A stretch of 64,000 nucleotides of DNA from assembly GCA_930367205.1 (NCBI GenBank), contig OV884011.1:142907937-142971936 (forward strand), written 5' to 3'. Within the stretch, counting starts at the first letter, position 1. Every line of letters starts with the position of its first letter. Below are positions 11,665-23,000 of the stretch, in pieces. The position numbers were made by a program, and so were the translations under genes. A model generated the notes under the pieces. That model was not told where the DNA came from, did not search any database, and worked only from the letters and a program-made list of their open reading frames with translations. This stretch comes from Acanthosoma haemorrhoidale. Lineage: Eukaryota > Arthropoda > Insecta > Hemiptera > Acanthosomatidae.

Positions 11665-14600
11665 TCATGATGGCCTCATCCAATCAAGAAACTTGACGTT
11701 CTTCTTTCTGAATAAGCCCGCGAACTTGCCCCAGGTCTTGCCGAACCAATACTTGATTCCCTGAGGACTGGTCACTTCGAACTTCAACCTCCCTCCAACC
11801 AGCCTTACGCTTACGAGACCCTTCTCCTGCGGCTGGATGGCTTCTGAAATGGAGAATTTTCCGTTCCTGAACACGATGCAGTTGAAACCGACCTGGAAGA
11901 ACTGGGTTATCTCGAGCATGGAACAGAATTCAAAAGATCTGCTTTTGAAGTCAATAGCAGCGTGGTAGACCCAGAGGCAGGCACGGATCTTGCTTAAAGG
12001 GGGAGGTAGACCCCAACAAAGTTTGCCAACTGAAATAGAACAGAAATAAATACACAGTAGGGTAAAATATAGCCAGTAAACCCAAGGAACGGAGACCTTG
12101 TTTTTATTTATATTAATTTTATTTATTTGTTATATCGACAAATTTCGGTATGATACCTAACGCACTAATATTGATAATTATGTTAGGTTTTTATTAGCTC
12201 CCAATGTTCGTTTCTCTTCAAAAGCTTTTCTCTAATTGGTAAGCGCTTTCAACTCTGCCATACTATTTATGACGACATTTACGAGTATATAAAGCCGACA
12301 TCAAAAATACCAAAATTTAAAGGATTAAAATATAAATATCAAAATTCAAAAGATTAAAATTAAAATGCTTAAGATATAAATTTGTAAATGATAGCTATCA
12401 TAAATTGATAATTCCAATGGTTAAAAGTTAAAATTCATGGTAATATAATAATAAGCATAGTAAAATTTGCAAAAGCTAATGTAAACACCGATTTTTTAAT
12501 ATATTTAAAAACACTCACTTCCACAAAACAATTAGGCCATCACAGTTTTGGAAAAGCAATGAAAATTTGGTTTATTTAAAACCTAATCTAAACCACATGT
12601 CTCCCAATCGAAAACCTAAGTACTCTTGTACAACAACCAACATTCAATAGTTGCGAATAGTATATTCATAACCATTTAATAAGAATTTATAAAAATGAAG
12701 TTGAGTATTTGTTCCTACATAATGTGTAAGCTATCCCTCCGTGGACATTTCTACATATGTTACTTCTACATCTTTAATTTAAAAAAATGCAATTTATAAT
12801 TGATGTAAGTAAATCTGGCCCTTGATCTAATGTAAAAAATAAAGTTGAAGCAAGTTATCCTTAGATCAAACATTAAAATTTTTAATTTGTGCACTCACTT
12901 TTATATTCTTGCGCGATCAACTTAACGTTGTTAAAGTGCACAGCAGCGAATGCTGACAGGTTGGTTAGCCTCAAACCAGTTTCGACGCAGGCTGAAAAAT
13001 AAATAATTTGAGAATCCGAATTGTACTAGTGAATAATAACAATAAAGCGTTTATGGAACAACGAACTTTTCACTGGTAGGCTGGTTTTCTTGTTCAAGTT
13101 GACAGAAAGGCTGATGCAACACAGTCCCGTCCAGTTTTCGAAGTAGCATTGCGGCTTGAGGTTGCTGAAGAGACTTCTCCTGGACTGCTTGGCCAAAGCT
13201 TGCAGTTGGTTTATAACTGCAAGAGAATGTAATTCATTATTTATCAGAAATTCAAGTTAGGGGGATATCTAAAACGTGTAACGTGCAACTTACACTCCAA
13301 TTCTTCACGGCTGTAGTCCTTACGGAGTGTTTCGGGATAGTACGCAAGGGGTTGACTGCTGAATAGAGGTCTCGGACTTACAGCAATCGAGACAGGTGAC
13401 TGAGACTCGACCTCTCTTGCTGAAGGCAATTCACAGAAAATATTGCTATTAAAACTTTTAGTAATTAAATGCGTTCGAAATTTTTTACCACCATATATAT
13501 TTATCAGTTAATGTTTGTCAAATTAAACAAAAAAAAGAGAAAGGAAACGTGAAAAAACAGCAACGAATGTCAAAGCAATACTACTTTATTCCGTCGAGTA
13601 ATCCTCTACACATATCTTCGGGATGTTTACATCTCGAAGTTTGGAGATTAAGGCAGGCTACTGGTGGTGCCCGGACCTTATATATGTATATATATAAGTT
13701 ACTGTTAGTGAGAATTGAAACTAAAAAAAGATCTAGAAAGAGGTAATAGAAATGATATCAAACGTTAGTGCAAGACTGCTTTATTCCTAGCTGTTAATCC
13801 CATACACATACTATCGGGAGGTTTACATCCCGAGGATTTGGTATTAAGACTGTATACCGACACTGCCCAGGCCTTAATTTATATATACGTATATATATAT
13901 ATGTAAGTAATCGTCTCCCAGCTGTAGACGATCGAGAAAAATGAATGAATAAGGAGGTAGATGATATAATAAGAAGGTTTGTTTTATAACTGGCTTTATT
14001 CTCCTCCTGATCCTCTATACACACGTTACGGGTTTGTTTACCCTAGGCTACAAGGTAATAGGCTTAACATTGCCGTACCGCTAGACGTAACTTATATATA
14101 CATATATACATAAAGACAAAATTTTTATTTTGGATGAAAGTTTTTCTTGATGATCCAGTAATTATAAAAATTAAATCAACCTTATGAAAAATAATGACGC
14201 AATTGATCATTAATTTTCGTTCTTTGTCTCATTAATCAATGAAAATAAATAAATTAATGCCACTACACCTCGTGGTCTTTTCTTCTCACATCAAGAAATC
14301 TATACACGGCTTCATACAGATAAAATTGTCTAATAGCCTTGCTAAGAAACGAGAATATGCATTATTTTAGAAATTTTCCTAATATGAACATGTTAGTATG
14401 AAACACACATTGCATAAATACGAAGGGATGACGAAGGCTACACTGAAGGTTGTCTCATTAGTCTACGGTTAGTTGGACTAAGGTCTAGTGAGATTAAATG
14501 TAGGGGTTACCTCTCATCCTTAACCTCGGTTTTCATACCAGATTCGTAACTTTTTCAACAATCTTCACGTAGCTGGGTTAGTCCCGTCAAGACCCTGAAG

Positions 14601-15817
14601 AAACAATCGTTGGACCTGCCTGGCATGGAACCTGGGTCTCCCCATTTTAAGTAGGCAAGCTAACCATTAATTTAACGGGAGGAAAAATTTTTAATTAATA
14701 ACATTTAACAGTTTTGGTGCTTTAGAGGAGTATTATCACACAAACTGTCAATGGAATGGTTTTCACAGCTTAAATAAACCCTTAATTGTGCATCGTATGA
14801 TTGCGTTAATATTCGTCAATTATTATGTTAGTATTATATCGGGCTAAAATCGGTTTGTGCCCGCTAAAACAATAACTAATTTTGTCTCATTCGATTCACA
14901 ATGAAAATATAAATAAGAAAATTTATTCATATTTACCCGAAAGATGAAGTAGTCCAATCATGTGCAAAAATATCCTTCATTTTTCCTTTTTTTTTTTCAT
15001 CGACGTTACGAACAAAATGAAACTCTATCTCAGTACTTGTGATGCATAAAAGAAGAAACCAACATTCCATTGATTTTGAATCATTAAAAATAATAAATAA
15101 AATAACAACAGATATCGATAATCCATCAGTAAGCCAACAAATGTTTAAAATAAAATTAATTTTTAAACCGATGCAAGATATATGATGTTGACATTGACAA
15201 ACATTTTTTTTTTCAATTTAAATAAAGCAATAGTGAACAGCAGCTAGGGAACGAGGATTTCCGTTATTTTTTAAATTTTCCTCACATTGCATAAATACGA
15301 AACACTTTTTTAAAAATAAAGTGTCTAATTGCTAATAGTGATTGATGCTGCTTTAAGATGAGCTGATTTTGTTTGAAACGCACCAGTAAAAAAAATTAAA
15401 AAGAAGAATATTTTTCTCACCATTTTGACCATTGATTTTAAAAGCCACCCCAGAAAGATATTGAGAGGAACAAAAACTGCACGAAAGGAGCTTTTTTTCA
15501 GCACACACCAGTATGTAAATAAAAAAAACTTCTTTGAATAACTAACAAGCATAGCTAATAAATGAAAATAAGAACAGTTTCATCAGACTTACTTAAGAAC
15601 TGTGTTTTGTTCGCGGCTATCAGTTTCGAGAGAGGATCTGGAGTACAGTTGACCCTAATATTTAGATTAAATTTTGGCATAATAAGAGCAATATTTTAGT
15701 GAAAATGATAAAATAACATACTTACCGGCTTGTTCTTCATAATCGATGGCACAGTTGCCATTCATTGGAACCAGTAGCAAAATTAGAAGAAAGCATTTCG
15801 GTGTTTTCGGTGCCAAC
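11665..15817 (-). CDS. Gene 1: secreted cysteine-rich protein with DUF4773-like domain, six visible exons (5' end missing)
   Basis: Exons (minus): 15722-15817, 15593-15654, 13294-13419, 13067-13216, 12899-12991, 11665-12029. Phases chain throughout (2, 1, 1, 1, 1), giving 296 residues plus an unseen N-terminus. The first visible exon has a hydrophobic core CFLLILLLVP after basic residues, a signal peptide; the start codon must lie in an upstream exon, since no in-frame ATG precedes it. A linker of about 100 residues follows (VNCTPDPLSKL, ...YYPETLRKDYSREELE), then the cysteine-rich domain: ENWTGLCCISL, CVETGLRL, LCWGLPPPLSKIRACLWVY, FEFCSMLE, NCIVF. The tail of about 60 residues is basic and aromatic. 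Two donors (GTTCGT at 13066, GTATGT at 15721) are weak and chosen by phase and homology. Function unknown; probably extracellular. Confidence 0.72.
12030..12898 (-). other. intron 5 of gene 1
   Basis: AT-rich intron with GTGAGT donor and TTTCAG acceptor. No element recognised. Confidence 0.55.
13506..13683 (-). repeat. solo LTR of TA-targeting gypsy family (i)
   Basis: About 178 bp. On the minus strand it begins TAAGGTCCGGGC at the edge of a TA tract, contains GGAATAAAG (poly(A) signal) and ends CATTAACT. It aligns with the neighbouring LTR ii and the LTR at 25095. No internal element sequence is attached. Confidence 0.7.
13697..13879 (-). repeat. solo LTR of TA-targeting gypsy family (ii)
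   Basis: About 183 bp, minus strand, beginning AATTAAGGCC and ending CAGTAACT. It contains GGAATAAAGC and the inverted motif CTCGGGATGTAAACCTCCCG shared with the LTR at 25095. TA-rich sequence on both sides. Confidence 0.72.
13906..14092 (-). repeat. solo LTR of gypsy element 1 family (iii)
   Basis: 187 bp, near-identical reverse complement of the LTR at 3220-3406: starts AGTTACGTCTAGCGG and ends GATTACT on the minus strand. Flanks are TATGTA and TATATA, consistent with a short TA-type target duplication. Internal sequence has been lost, as after LTR-LTR recombination. Sits in the large intron of gene 1. Confidence 0.92.
14450..14690 (-). repeat. tRNA-derived SINE-like element
   Basis: On the minus strand the head has an A-box-like TGGTTAGCTTGCC and a B-box-like CCAGGTTCCATGCC at tRNA-like spacing, followed by a GGCAGGTCCAAC tail and a non-tRNA body. 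This is the structure of a tRNA-derived SINE. Body boundaries are approximate, and a target duplication was not found. Confidence 0.55.
14691..15592. other. large intron of gene 1, remainder
   Basis: AT-rich intron sequence (intron spans 13420-15592). The open stretch 15325-15552 has no recognisable motif. Confidence 0.45.
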
Positions 15818-16283
15818 CTGGTCAGGACACGAAACACCTCTTAATATTTCAGTTAGTGAAAAATATTAAACTTTTTTCGGACGCACGTGTGTGTTTTTTT
15901 TTTTAATTTGTGTGTGCCTTATAATGCCAAAATTGGAACCCAAGGTCAGGGATTAAAATATTTAACTATTACAGTTATGAATTTGATTTAGAGGTTTTAC
16001 AAATGTTCATGTATCCTAGTGCATCCAAAATGACATAGAGCAAATAATTTATACAGAAGTTGATATTTAGTGATTCTGCTGATGAATCATTGTAAGGTTT
16101 TAGCTTCATACTTTTTGTTTCATATTAATAAATGACTGATGGTTTTAGAAGACTGATTTGGCGTCAAAATGAAATTAATACGTTAGGTGATTGGTGTAGC
16201 CAGTTTTCTCTTATAAGGGATAAATTTTGGTTACATTAATTGTGAACTTATTTATTTATTTTCTTGAAAGATATTTAAACGAA
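15818..16283. other. region upstream of gene 1 exons
   Basis: Must contain, or lead to, the missing first exon of gene 1 on the minus strand, but I could not place it. AT-rich, otherwise featureless. Confidence 0.3.
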
Positions 16284-16340
16284 ATGAAGTTCGCTGAATG
16301 GGAAGGAACGCTATCCAAAGTAAAACCGAGCAAGGTCTCG
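16284..16340 (+). other. candidate first coding exon, plus strand
   Basis: ATG in the context AACGAAATGAAG opens 19 codons (MKFAEWEGTLSKVKPSKVS) followed directly by a strong donor, GTGAGT, in phase 0. It could begin a plus-strand gene with long introns, but no partner exon of matching phase follows within 9 kb, so it may be chance. Confidence 0.28.
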
Positions 16341-17829
16341 GTGAGTTTTAAATTTTTTTACAAGTGCCATTGATGACCTAAAAAAAACTTTATTTTAATT
16401 AAAAACCAATCTTGCCACTGAAAATCAATTTCTCAAAAACAAAAAAAAAATTTTTTTTTTAAATATCTTTAAAATTCCTCTTCCCTATGCATACTTAATT
16501 TATCTTCAGCCATTGAAACAAAAAGTCTAAACTTTAAACCTTGGATGGATGAGTTGTGACTTAAGTTTAACAGTCGAAGTTGGAATTTGTTATTTTTATT
16601 ATTAATATGACGAACATCACTCTTCGGTTATATTCCCAATACGAGGATATTTGGCTATTTTGTTTCATATTCTCTGCTATAGCATTTTAAGGCATTATCA
16701 GAATATTCCGAGGTTTTGTTTGCAGTTCTATTGAAAGCGGTACAATGCAATTTGTTCTTATCATGCAATTTTTAATCGATAATATTCAAATGCACCAAGA
16801 CATGGTAAAGGATTAAGATAAAACTGAATCCCAATGAAATTCTCTGAAAATCTCGAAAAAAAATTACCAAATTTCAAAAGTTTAGGGATTATTCCAAAAA
16901 GATTAATAAAAGATACTTTATATGCTATCAGTGATTGTTTATTATTAAATATCCTTTATAATTATATATCCCAGCTTAATTGATCACTTACATCTTTCGG
17001 AAGGGCACGTAACACTGGAAATTCATCAGAAGCTCAGAGAGCATTATATTTGTTTTGTGAACAATAGAGCCAATGATTATCAGCTGAACAGACAACCTAT
17101 TATTTATGCTTGTTAACCAGATAATGTTACATTGTTTGTTTGTTCGAAAAATTTACATTTAGGAATGTATTTCTAGTTGAATATGAGGTTTGGATTGGTG
17201 ACAGAGCGTTCTATTAAGTTAATACGGCGTGTTTCTGTTTGACCAACGTCTGCATAAGAAATTTTACTAATTAAAAACACATAAACATTCTGTCATAATG
17301 AAACTGATAGGGTTTTTTAGTGCTTATGCTAACGAGGAATTCTCTAACACCAAATAGTTACTCGTCTAAAAAAATAATCCATTCAATTTGAAATACTGAA
17401 GGTATATTCAAATACTAGGATCAAACTGCTAACGTTTTAAGTTAGATGTGGTATAAACAAATGAGCAATAAAAAGGAATTTAAAATGTTTTAAGCCTCTA
17501 CTCAGAATCCTGAATATTTCATCAATATCAGAAGGTCTGAATATTTTCAAAGTGATTATAGAAACACGTATGGTAAAGAAAAATATTCCCAAATATAGAA
17601 GTTAGTGAGCCAACAATGGACTTTCGGTAATCTCAGTGTTAACATTCGTAAAAACGAATATTATTGTTTATTTTTTTAGTTATTTATATAAAAAAAAGTT
17701 ATGAAAAATATATATATATCGATTAACGTTTTAATTTTTAATTAACGTATATATAAATATATATTGCTACATGAATGAATTATTAATATTATAGAAAAAT
17801 ATTTTTTTTTTTTTTAAATGTAGATAACC
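16341..17829. other. no gene seen
   Basis: Very AT-rich, with A and T runs and a short TA tract near 17710-17722. I find no coding or repeat signature. Confidence 0.4.
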
Positions 17830-18775
17830 TATATACGACTGATGTCCACTCTACTGCCAATACTTTTTTTGGCAACATTCGCAGATGATACCGCAGTCAT
17901 CCCACCCAGACCCCGATCTAGCAACCCGTAACCATCAACCTTAATGAGACTGAGTATTGGTCCGACCAATAGCGAACCGACGTTAATGAAGCAAAATGTT
18001 CCCACATTACTTTTACACTTCTGCCAAAAAGTCCTGTCCACTAGATAGTTTTTAATTCCATTCTTCTTCAGTACGGTATTTAGGCTTTAATCTCGACAAA
18101 AAGCAAAGTGGAACCCACACAAGAGGCTAAAAAGACAAGAACTAAACAGGTCCTTTGGACAACTTTACAGACTACTTCAAAGGACATCCCATCTCTCAAT
18201 AAAAATAAATAACTAATTTACAAAGGTATACTAAAGCCAATTTTGAAATGCGAAATAGAGCTGTGGTGGATAATAGTCGAACATCAAGCGTGTCCAATCC
18301 TTTCGATCAAAAGTCCTGAGAACAATAGTAAATGCCCCTTATTACGTCGGCAACCAAACCCTTCATAACGATATTAATGTACCCTGCATTCTTGAACTAA
18401 TCCCTTCCAAGTTCATGAAATTCCATCGAAACCTATCCAACCACCCTAATCCCCAAGCACATTCATTACTCTGCGGCAATAATCCCTATAATCCTCCTCG
18501 GAGACTAAAGTGGCAGTGGCTGTAAATTCGTGACAGACTTGGCAATGACCTGTTTCTCCAATCATGTCCTGAGCGTATGTGGCTCTCGCGCTCTTGGTCA
18601 CAATGGTCGCATGCGAAGGAGGTGACAATTTTGTGGATTTGGGAGGCCTCTGGACTGTTTGTAGATACTGTGTGAATGAGCGAGTGAGTGATGAATTGTA
18701 AATATGGTGTGAATGTCTTAATTTATAAATCAAAGCATGCATACTAAAATGTACAAAACAAAAATCCATTATTGG
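17830..18775 (+). mobile_element. LINE 3' fragment (family A/B/C)
   Basis: Starts just before the RT catalytic box (FFATFADDTAV, 17866-17898). A shorter-than-normal stretch follows, then the thumb region, the C-terminal end of ORF2 (ending near RLKWQWL) and a 3' UTR. Many indels and stops. Its uninterrupted sequence around CCAAGTTCATGAAATTCC (near 18405-18425) gives the empty site for the nested insertion at 51773-52030. Confidence 0.85.
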
Positions 18776-19399
18776 TAGTGAACATAATATTTGAGGACAT
18801 CCCCCGGAATAAAGGAAATGTAAAAAAAATCACTTGTTTAGATTATTTCCAATAAAATATAGGTAGTTTCTTTAAGTTTAAGAGTCTATTATTATATATT
18901 TATTATTATATTATAATAAAACTGGCTATTTATATATGTGCTTATAATCACGTTGTTATGGCTAATTTCTGATTTTGGGTTAAAGCATTAATATAAGTAT
19001 CACAACGTTCCCGCAAGTTTTTTGATTTGATTTTACAAATACTTTCGCATGCAACAATGTTATTATCAAATGCTGTAAAAACGAAATCTTCTCACAATCT
19101 CATGTATTTAGTAGTTGTACTTTTACAATTTGTCTAAATTGAAAAATTTTCTGATTAAACATTAAAAATTGTTTGGAATGGATAAAATCATAAAAATGTA
19201 CTTAGAACTTTCCCAACCTTATTTTATCAAAATTCGATATATTTCATCTATTTTAAACCCCTAATTAAAAAACATAATATATATTGAGGCGTTCAACCCC
19301 TCATCTAGCGATATTATATAAATAAACTAGCAATATTAAACCATAAGAACCATATAACGAGAAATAATAATTATATGTCATTATAGAAAGATGGAAAGA
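18776..19399. other. no gene seen
   Basis: AT-rich spacer between two LINE fragments. Confidence 0.4.
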
Positions 19400-20900
19400 G
19401 AGAGAACCTTCGGACTAAGGTGACATTTATAGTCTTAACTGGCTACGAATTCCTGCTACCTACTGCCTCTACCTGTCATGTAACAAATGGCCGGCTTCGA
19501 CTGAAACATCATCCTTGGCAGAGGAGACTATCCAGGATTATGGCTATCAGGCCCTTCACTTCACAGTATAGGCCAAGAAGATGGGCAAGCCGTTACCTAT
19601 TTGTTCCCCGTAGGTAGCAAATATAAGGGAGCTTTCGGGCCCAGAGCCCAGTGCCAAAGAAGCCACCGCCAGTAGTGGTCTCAGCAGGAGAGACAGCTAT
19701 TAGTCAGTTGCTTTGAAGAGCAGTCATCACAAAATTCGCCTTTAGGAAGACAAAGGAGGGCGCAACCTGCGAAAGTAAGGTAAATTACACCGCTCCTTCC
19801 CTCCGAGGGGTGGACTAAGAAATAAGATGTTTCTTATTTGAGAACTAGATATCATAACCATCATAAGAAGCTTTACTAGGGGTAGTCGACGTTTGCCAGC
19901 TTCCCAAAACGGACCAGAAGGGTAGAAGATAGAAATCTCTCCTGCCCTCGTCACAGCTCAGCCTGGTGTTACATTACGTAACAGCCTCAACGGGGCTAGA
20001 ACCATCAACAAGGTGATTTTTTGTTTCTATAGACAAAGAACAGTAATGTAGCTCCAATGTTTCAAATGCCAGGAGCTTGGCTACACCCGGGACCATTGTG
20101 GAAGAAAGAAAACCTGTGTGAGGTTACCACTTAACTTAAATGCCCCAACTACGGCAACGCCCACCCAGCCACGTTTTGGGGATGTCCAAAGAGAAAGGAG
20201 ATCACAAGCCACCCGAGGAATACAAAAATATGGCGTCTCTGCCAGCGTGCTCAGCCCTGCTATCCGCACAAAGGACCAACGCTGGGTGGTAAGAGACCTT
20301 ATCGCGTGACACACGCTATAACGCTCCCAGCAATAAGGCTGGGAGATTCTTGGTGAAAATGTCATTATTATTCGTACAACCTCAAACCTTCACCATTTGC
20401 CACACAGGCAACCCACAGGGCATATCGACTAATAATTTCTTTGTGACCAGGCAGCCACAGTGTATTACGCATTGCACCGCCTTGGACTTTTTGGTTACGT
20501 TGGACCACATGCCAGTAGTGTATGCGGTGGACGGCAAAATGGCGACCCCTCATCCCACAAAGTGCGACTACTGTCTTGACAACTGGAAGCTTATTCTGGA
20601 AATCGGTCTTAAATTGACCATAACCTGCATACAGTGCCAGTTCTCTGCAGCAAAGAAGAAGTGGTCAACTGTCTATCATTACTGACATGATTGTTGACGA
20701 CCTTCACACAACCACCTCGAAGTAGAGCCCGAAGCCTCTGGCTCTACAGCTACCACCAGACACATTCTGAAACTTACTGCCTTGTGTGATAATAGAAAAA
20801 ATAAGTGGTACCAAACCAGAGAACGTCAAGCCAAGGTGGTTCTGAATTCTCTCACGGCCGGGCTGCCACGACCCTAGTTCCCACTGGAACCCTTTACTTT
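19400..20900 (+). mobile_element. LINE fragment: ORF1 (gag-like) and endonuclease remnants
   Basis: Degraded ORF1 reads in changing frames, including FRKTKEGA (typical of jockey-type gag). A zinc knuckle follows at about 20060-20105: CFKCQELGYTRDHC, an intact CX2CX4HX4C. A deletion then leads into the end of the AP endonuclease (GRFLVKM..., LDFLVTLDHMPVVYAVDGK, the latter corresponding to the SDH.P motif) and the start of the endonuclease-RT linker (RERQAKVVLNSL). The linker matches the element at 43.7-45.4 kb, so they are one family. The copy is dead. Confidence 0.78.
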
Positions 20901-21639
20901 AGAATCATGTCAAGAGGATTTCCCAATAAAATAATACTATCGTTAATATGTTGCAGTTGACAATGTAATAATTTACTAATAGGACTATTACCATTATTAT
21001 CAACATGGAAATTATTAACTGATTGGCCATTATAACCTTCAATATTACCCACATTGATTATGCATTCTTGTGGAAATGAGTAAATGAATTTTTGGCTAGT
21101 TCACAATCAGCATTAATAGACTTTATAGATTTATTGATCTTTTGATTTCCAATGCTCTGTAAAATGCTATAATTTTACATCAATTACCAGTTATAAGGAT
21201 CTGAAATTTTCGTGAAATTATTTCGAGGAATTGGATAAATTAAAAATTTATCCGGAACTAAATGAAACGAACTTTTTAGCTCGTGGCCATCGATATTAAG
21301 GAGTAGCAATAATTGTTTATCGGCCTTTATTAAAGATTTACCTAAACCTTCTAAAGTTACTTTTAGAAAACATTTTGACTAAATTTAGCTTTTACATAGT
21401 GGAGGCAATCAGGGCTCCCTCGTTAATAGCCTATAAACTTCCAGTTTCCATCTCAGTCTGAATCCTCTGGGTCTTTCAACAGACCATATAAGTCAGGGTG
21501 CAGCCGCACGATGAAGCACATCTAGGGTATTGTTGCACTGGACTAGGCGCACCATAGGCAACCCATGAGTCTACCTCATGGGCTCGTCGAGATCGTTAGG
21601 GGTTCTTGATCGCAGGAAAACGAGAAATAAAAAAAGATT
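20901..21639. other. spacer with possible LINE 3' UTR
   Basis: 20901-21400 is AT-rich. 21400-21640 is GC-richer and sits where the 3' end of the minus-strand LINE at 21640-22443 would be, so it is probably its 3' part; no clear frame remains. Confidence 0.35.
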
Positions 21640-22443
21640 TGTGAGAAGCGAAATTCAGATTAGAAGGGCGGGATCTAACAGTGGATATTGATCGCTGAGG
21701 TTGTAAAGGTAAGAAGACTTTTTAGTCATGATAGTATTGAAGAGGAAAGATCCTGAGAAGTATTGGTGACGGTCATAAGGGGACAGCCGTCCCAACTCAT
21801 AGTGTTGCTCCGAAATGCGACAGTAACTGGGAATCACGTGTATGAGTCTGAAGAAACAATTCATTCAGCCACTGTAACGGAGATCTTCAAAGAGGCCATC
21901 ATAACCACACAATCATAGTAAAAACGTGGGAAGACAAGAGAGGAAACCAAGAGCTGGCCTGTGTGTAATGAGAGGAGATATTGGAACCGATTGAGCAGTT
22001 TGAGGCTAGAAATGGAAACGATGGTGATTTTGGAAATGTGATTTATCCAGGATAGAGATTGGTCAAAGGCCAAATCTATATATTTACTGATGGAAATAAT
22101 TAGATAGGTCGATGTTAAATGTGGGAATATAATTAAGGGACTGAGAAGGGTATGTGAGTCAATGATACTTGCCTCTGATTTACATTTATTCAATCGAAGA
22201 TTATGGTGAGGGGCTCAGGCCCCAATAAGGCTCAGGTTTTTCTATTGCTGAATAGGAATAGGACATAGATAGGAGCTCACTAGGAGGAAAGAATAGGTAC
22301 ATTGGCATATAAGTAGTATGAGGAGTGAAGAATATATGTATGGAGGTCGTTAATATAGACAAAAAAAAGTATAGTAGATGAACCTGCGCTACACTGGAAG
22401 ACAATGGAGGGGGTTGATATGGAGATTTATCTGGGATGAGCAC
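21640..22443 (-). pseudogene. LINE RT C-terminal relic
   Basis: On the minus strand, frames at 21861-22193 and 21655-21864 read FDQSLSWINHISKI (the YLG...FD..LSW..HI block after the RT active site), then SSLKLLNRF and the post-RT region YRISEQHYELGRLSPYDRHQYFSGSFLF. This is a jockey-type ORF2 C-terminus. Frame changes and stops make it a pseudogene. The frame at 22201-22443 may be the preceding segment but is too degraded to place. Confidence 0.65.
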
Positions 22444-22779
22444 TACCTAGGAGCGATTAGATATGAATAATTTAAACCTGCTGCCAGTACTGTAAGAAAA
22501 GTACATCGATACTAGTTGCGATAGGGTGGAGTTCAAGGTTGTTGAATGCCTTGATAAATTCTAATTTACCTTGAAGGCAAATCGGGTCTATAAAAACTGA
22601 TCTACTACAATAACACAAAGTAACTAAGAAAATAAAAATGAAGTAAATGGAAAAAAATTTGAAAGAGCAACAATCGATGTGAATTGGTGACAGCTGACTC
22701 TATGTGCTGTATCATATATGCATCATGTATGTTATATGTATTACAATAACGGAATAATAATGCTATTTTCTTAGTTGTT

Positions 22780-23000
22780 TTTGTTTATATTTATTTATTA
22801 TTATAAGTATAATGATTTTACAATATGCGTTTTTATATGTGTATGTACCTTTTTTTAATATATCTTTTCTGTTTCCATTTTTTATTTCTCTGCTCATGGT
22901 AACTTTTAGTGGGGCCTGATGCTGTCAAAGAACCATCTTTACTTTAGGTAATTGTTTAGGTAAAGGGACATAGTCCCAGGATGATAGCGATTATTATTAT
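22780..23000 (+). repeat. LINE-type 3' UTR fragment
   Basis: T-rich sequence followed by CATAGTCCCAGG and ATTATTATTATG. The same order recurs at 55530-55810 (CTTAGTCCCAGG, then AATAAAGATATTATTATC), which looks like the 3' end of a jockey-type element. Confidence 0.45.

Noticed and set aside
21640..22443. Host gene on the minus strand
   Set aside because: The frames carry the FDQSLSW..HI block and post-RT pattern of LINEs, with stops and frame changes, so a retrotransposon relic is the better reading.
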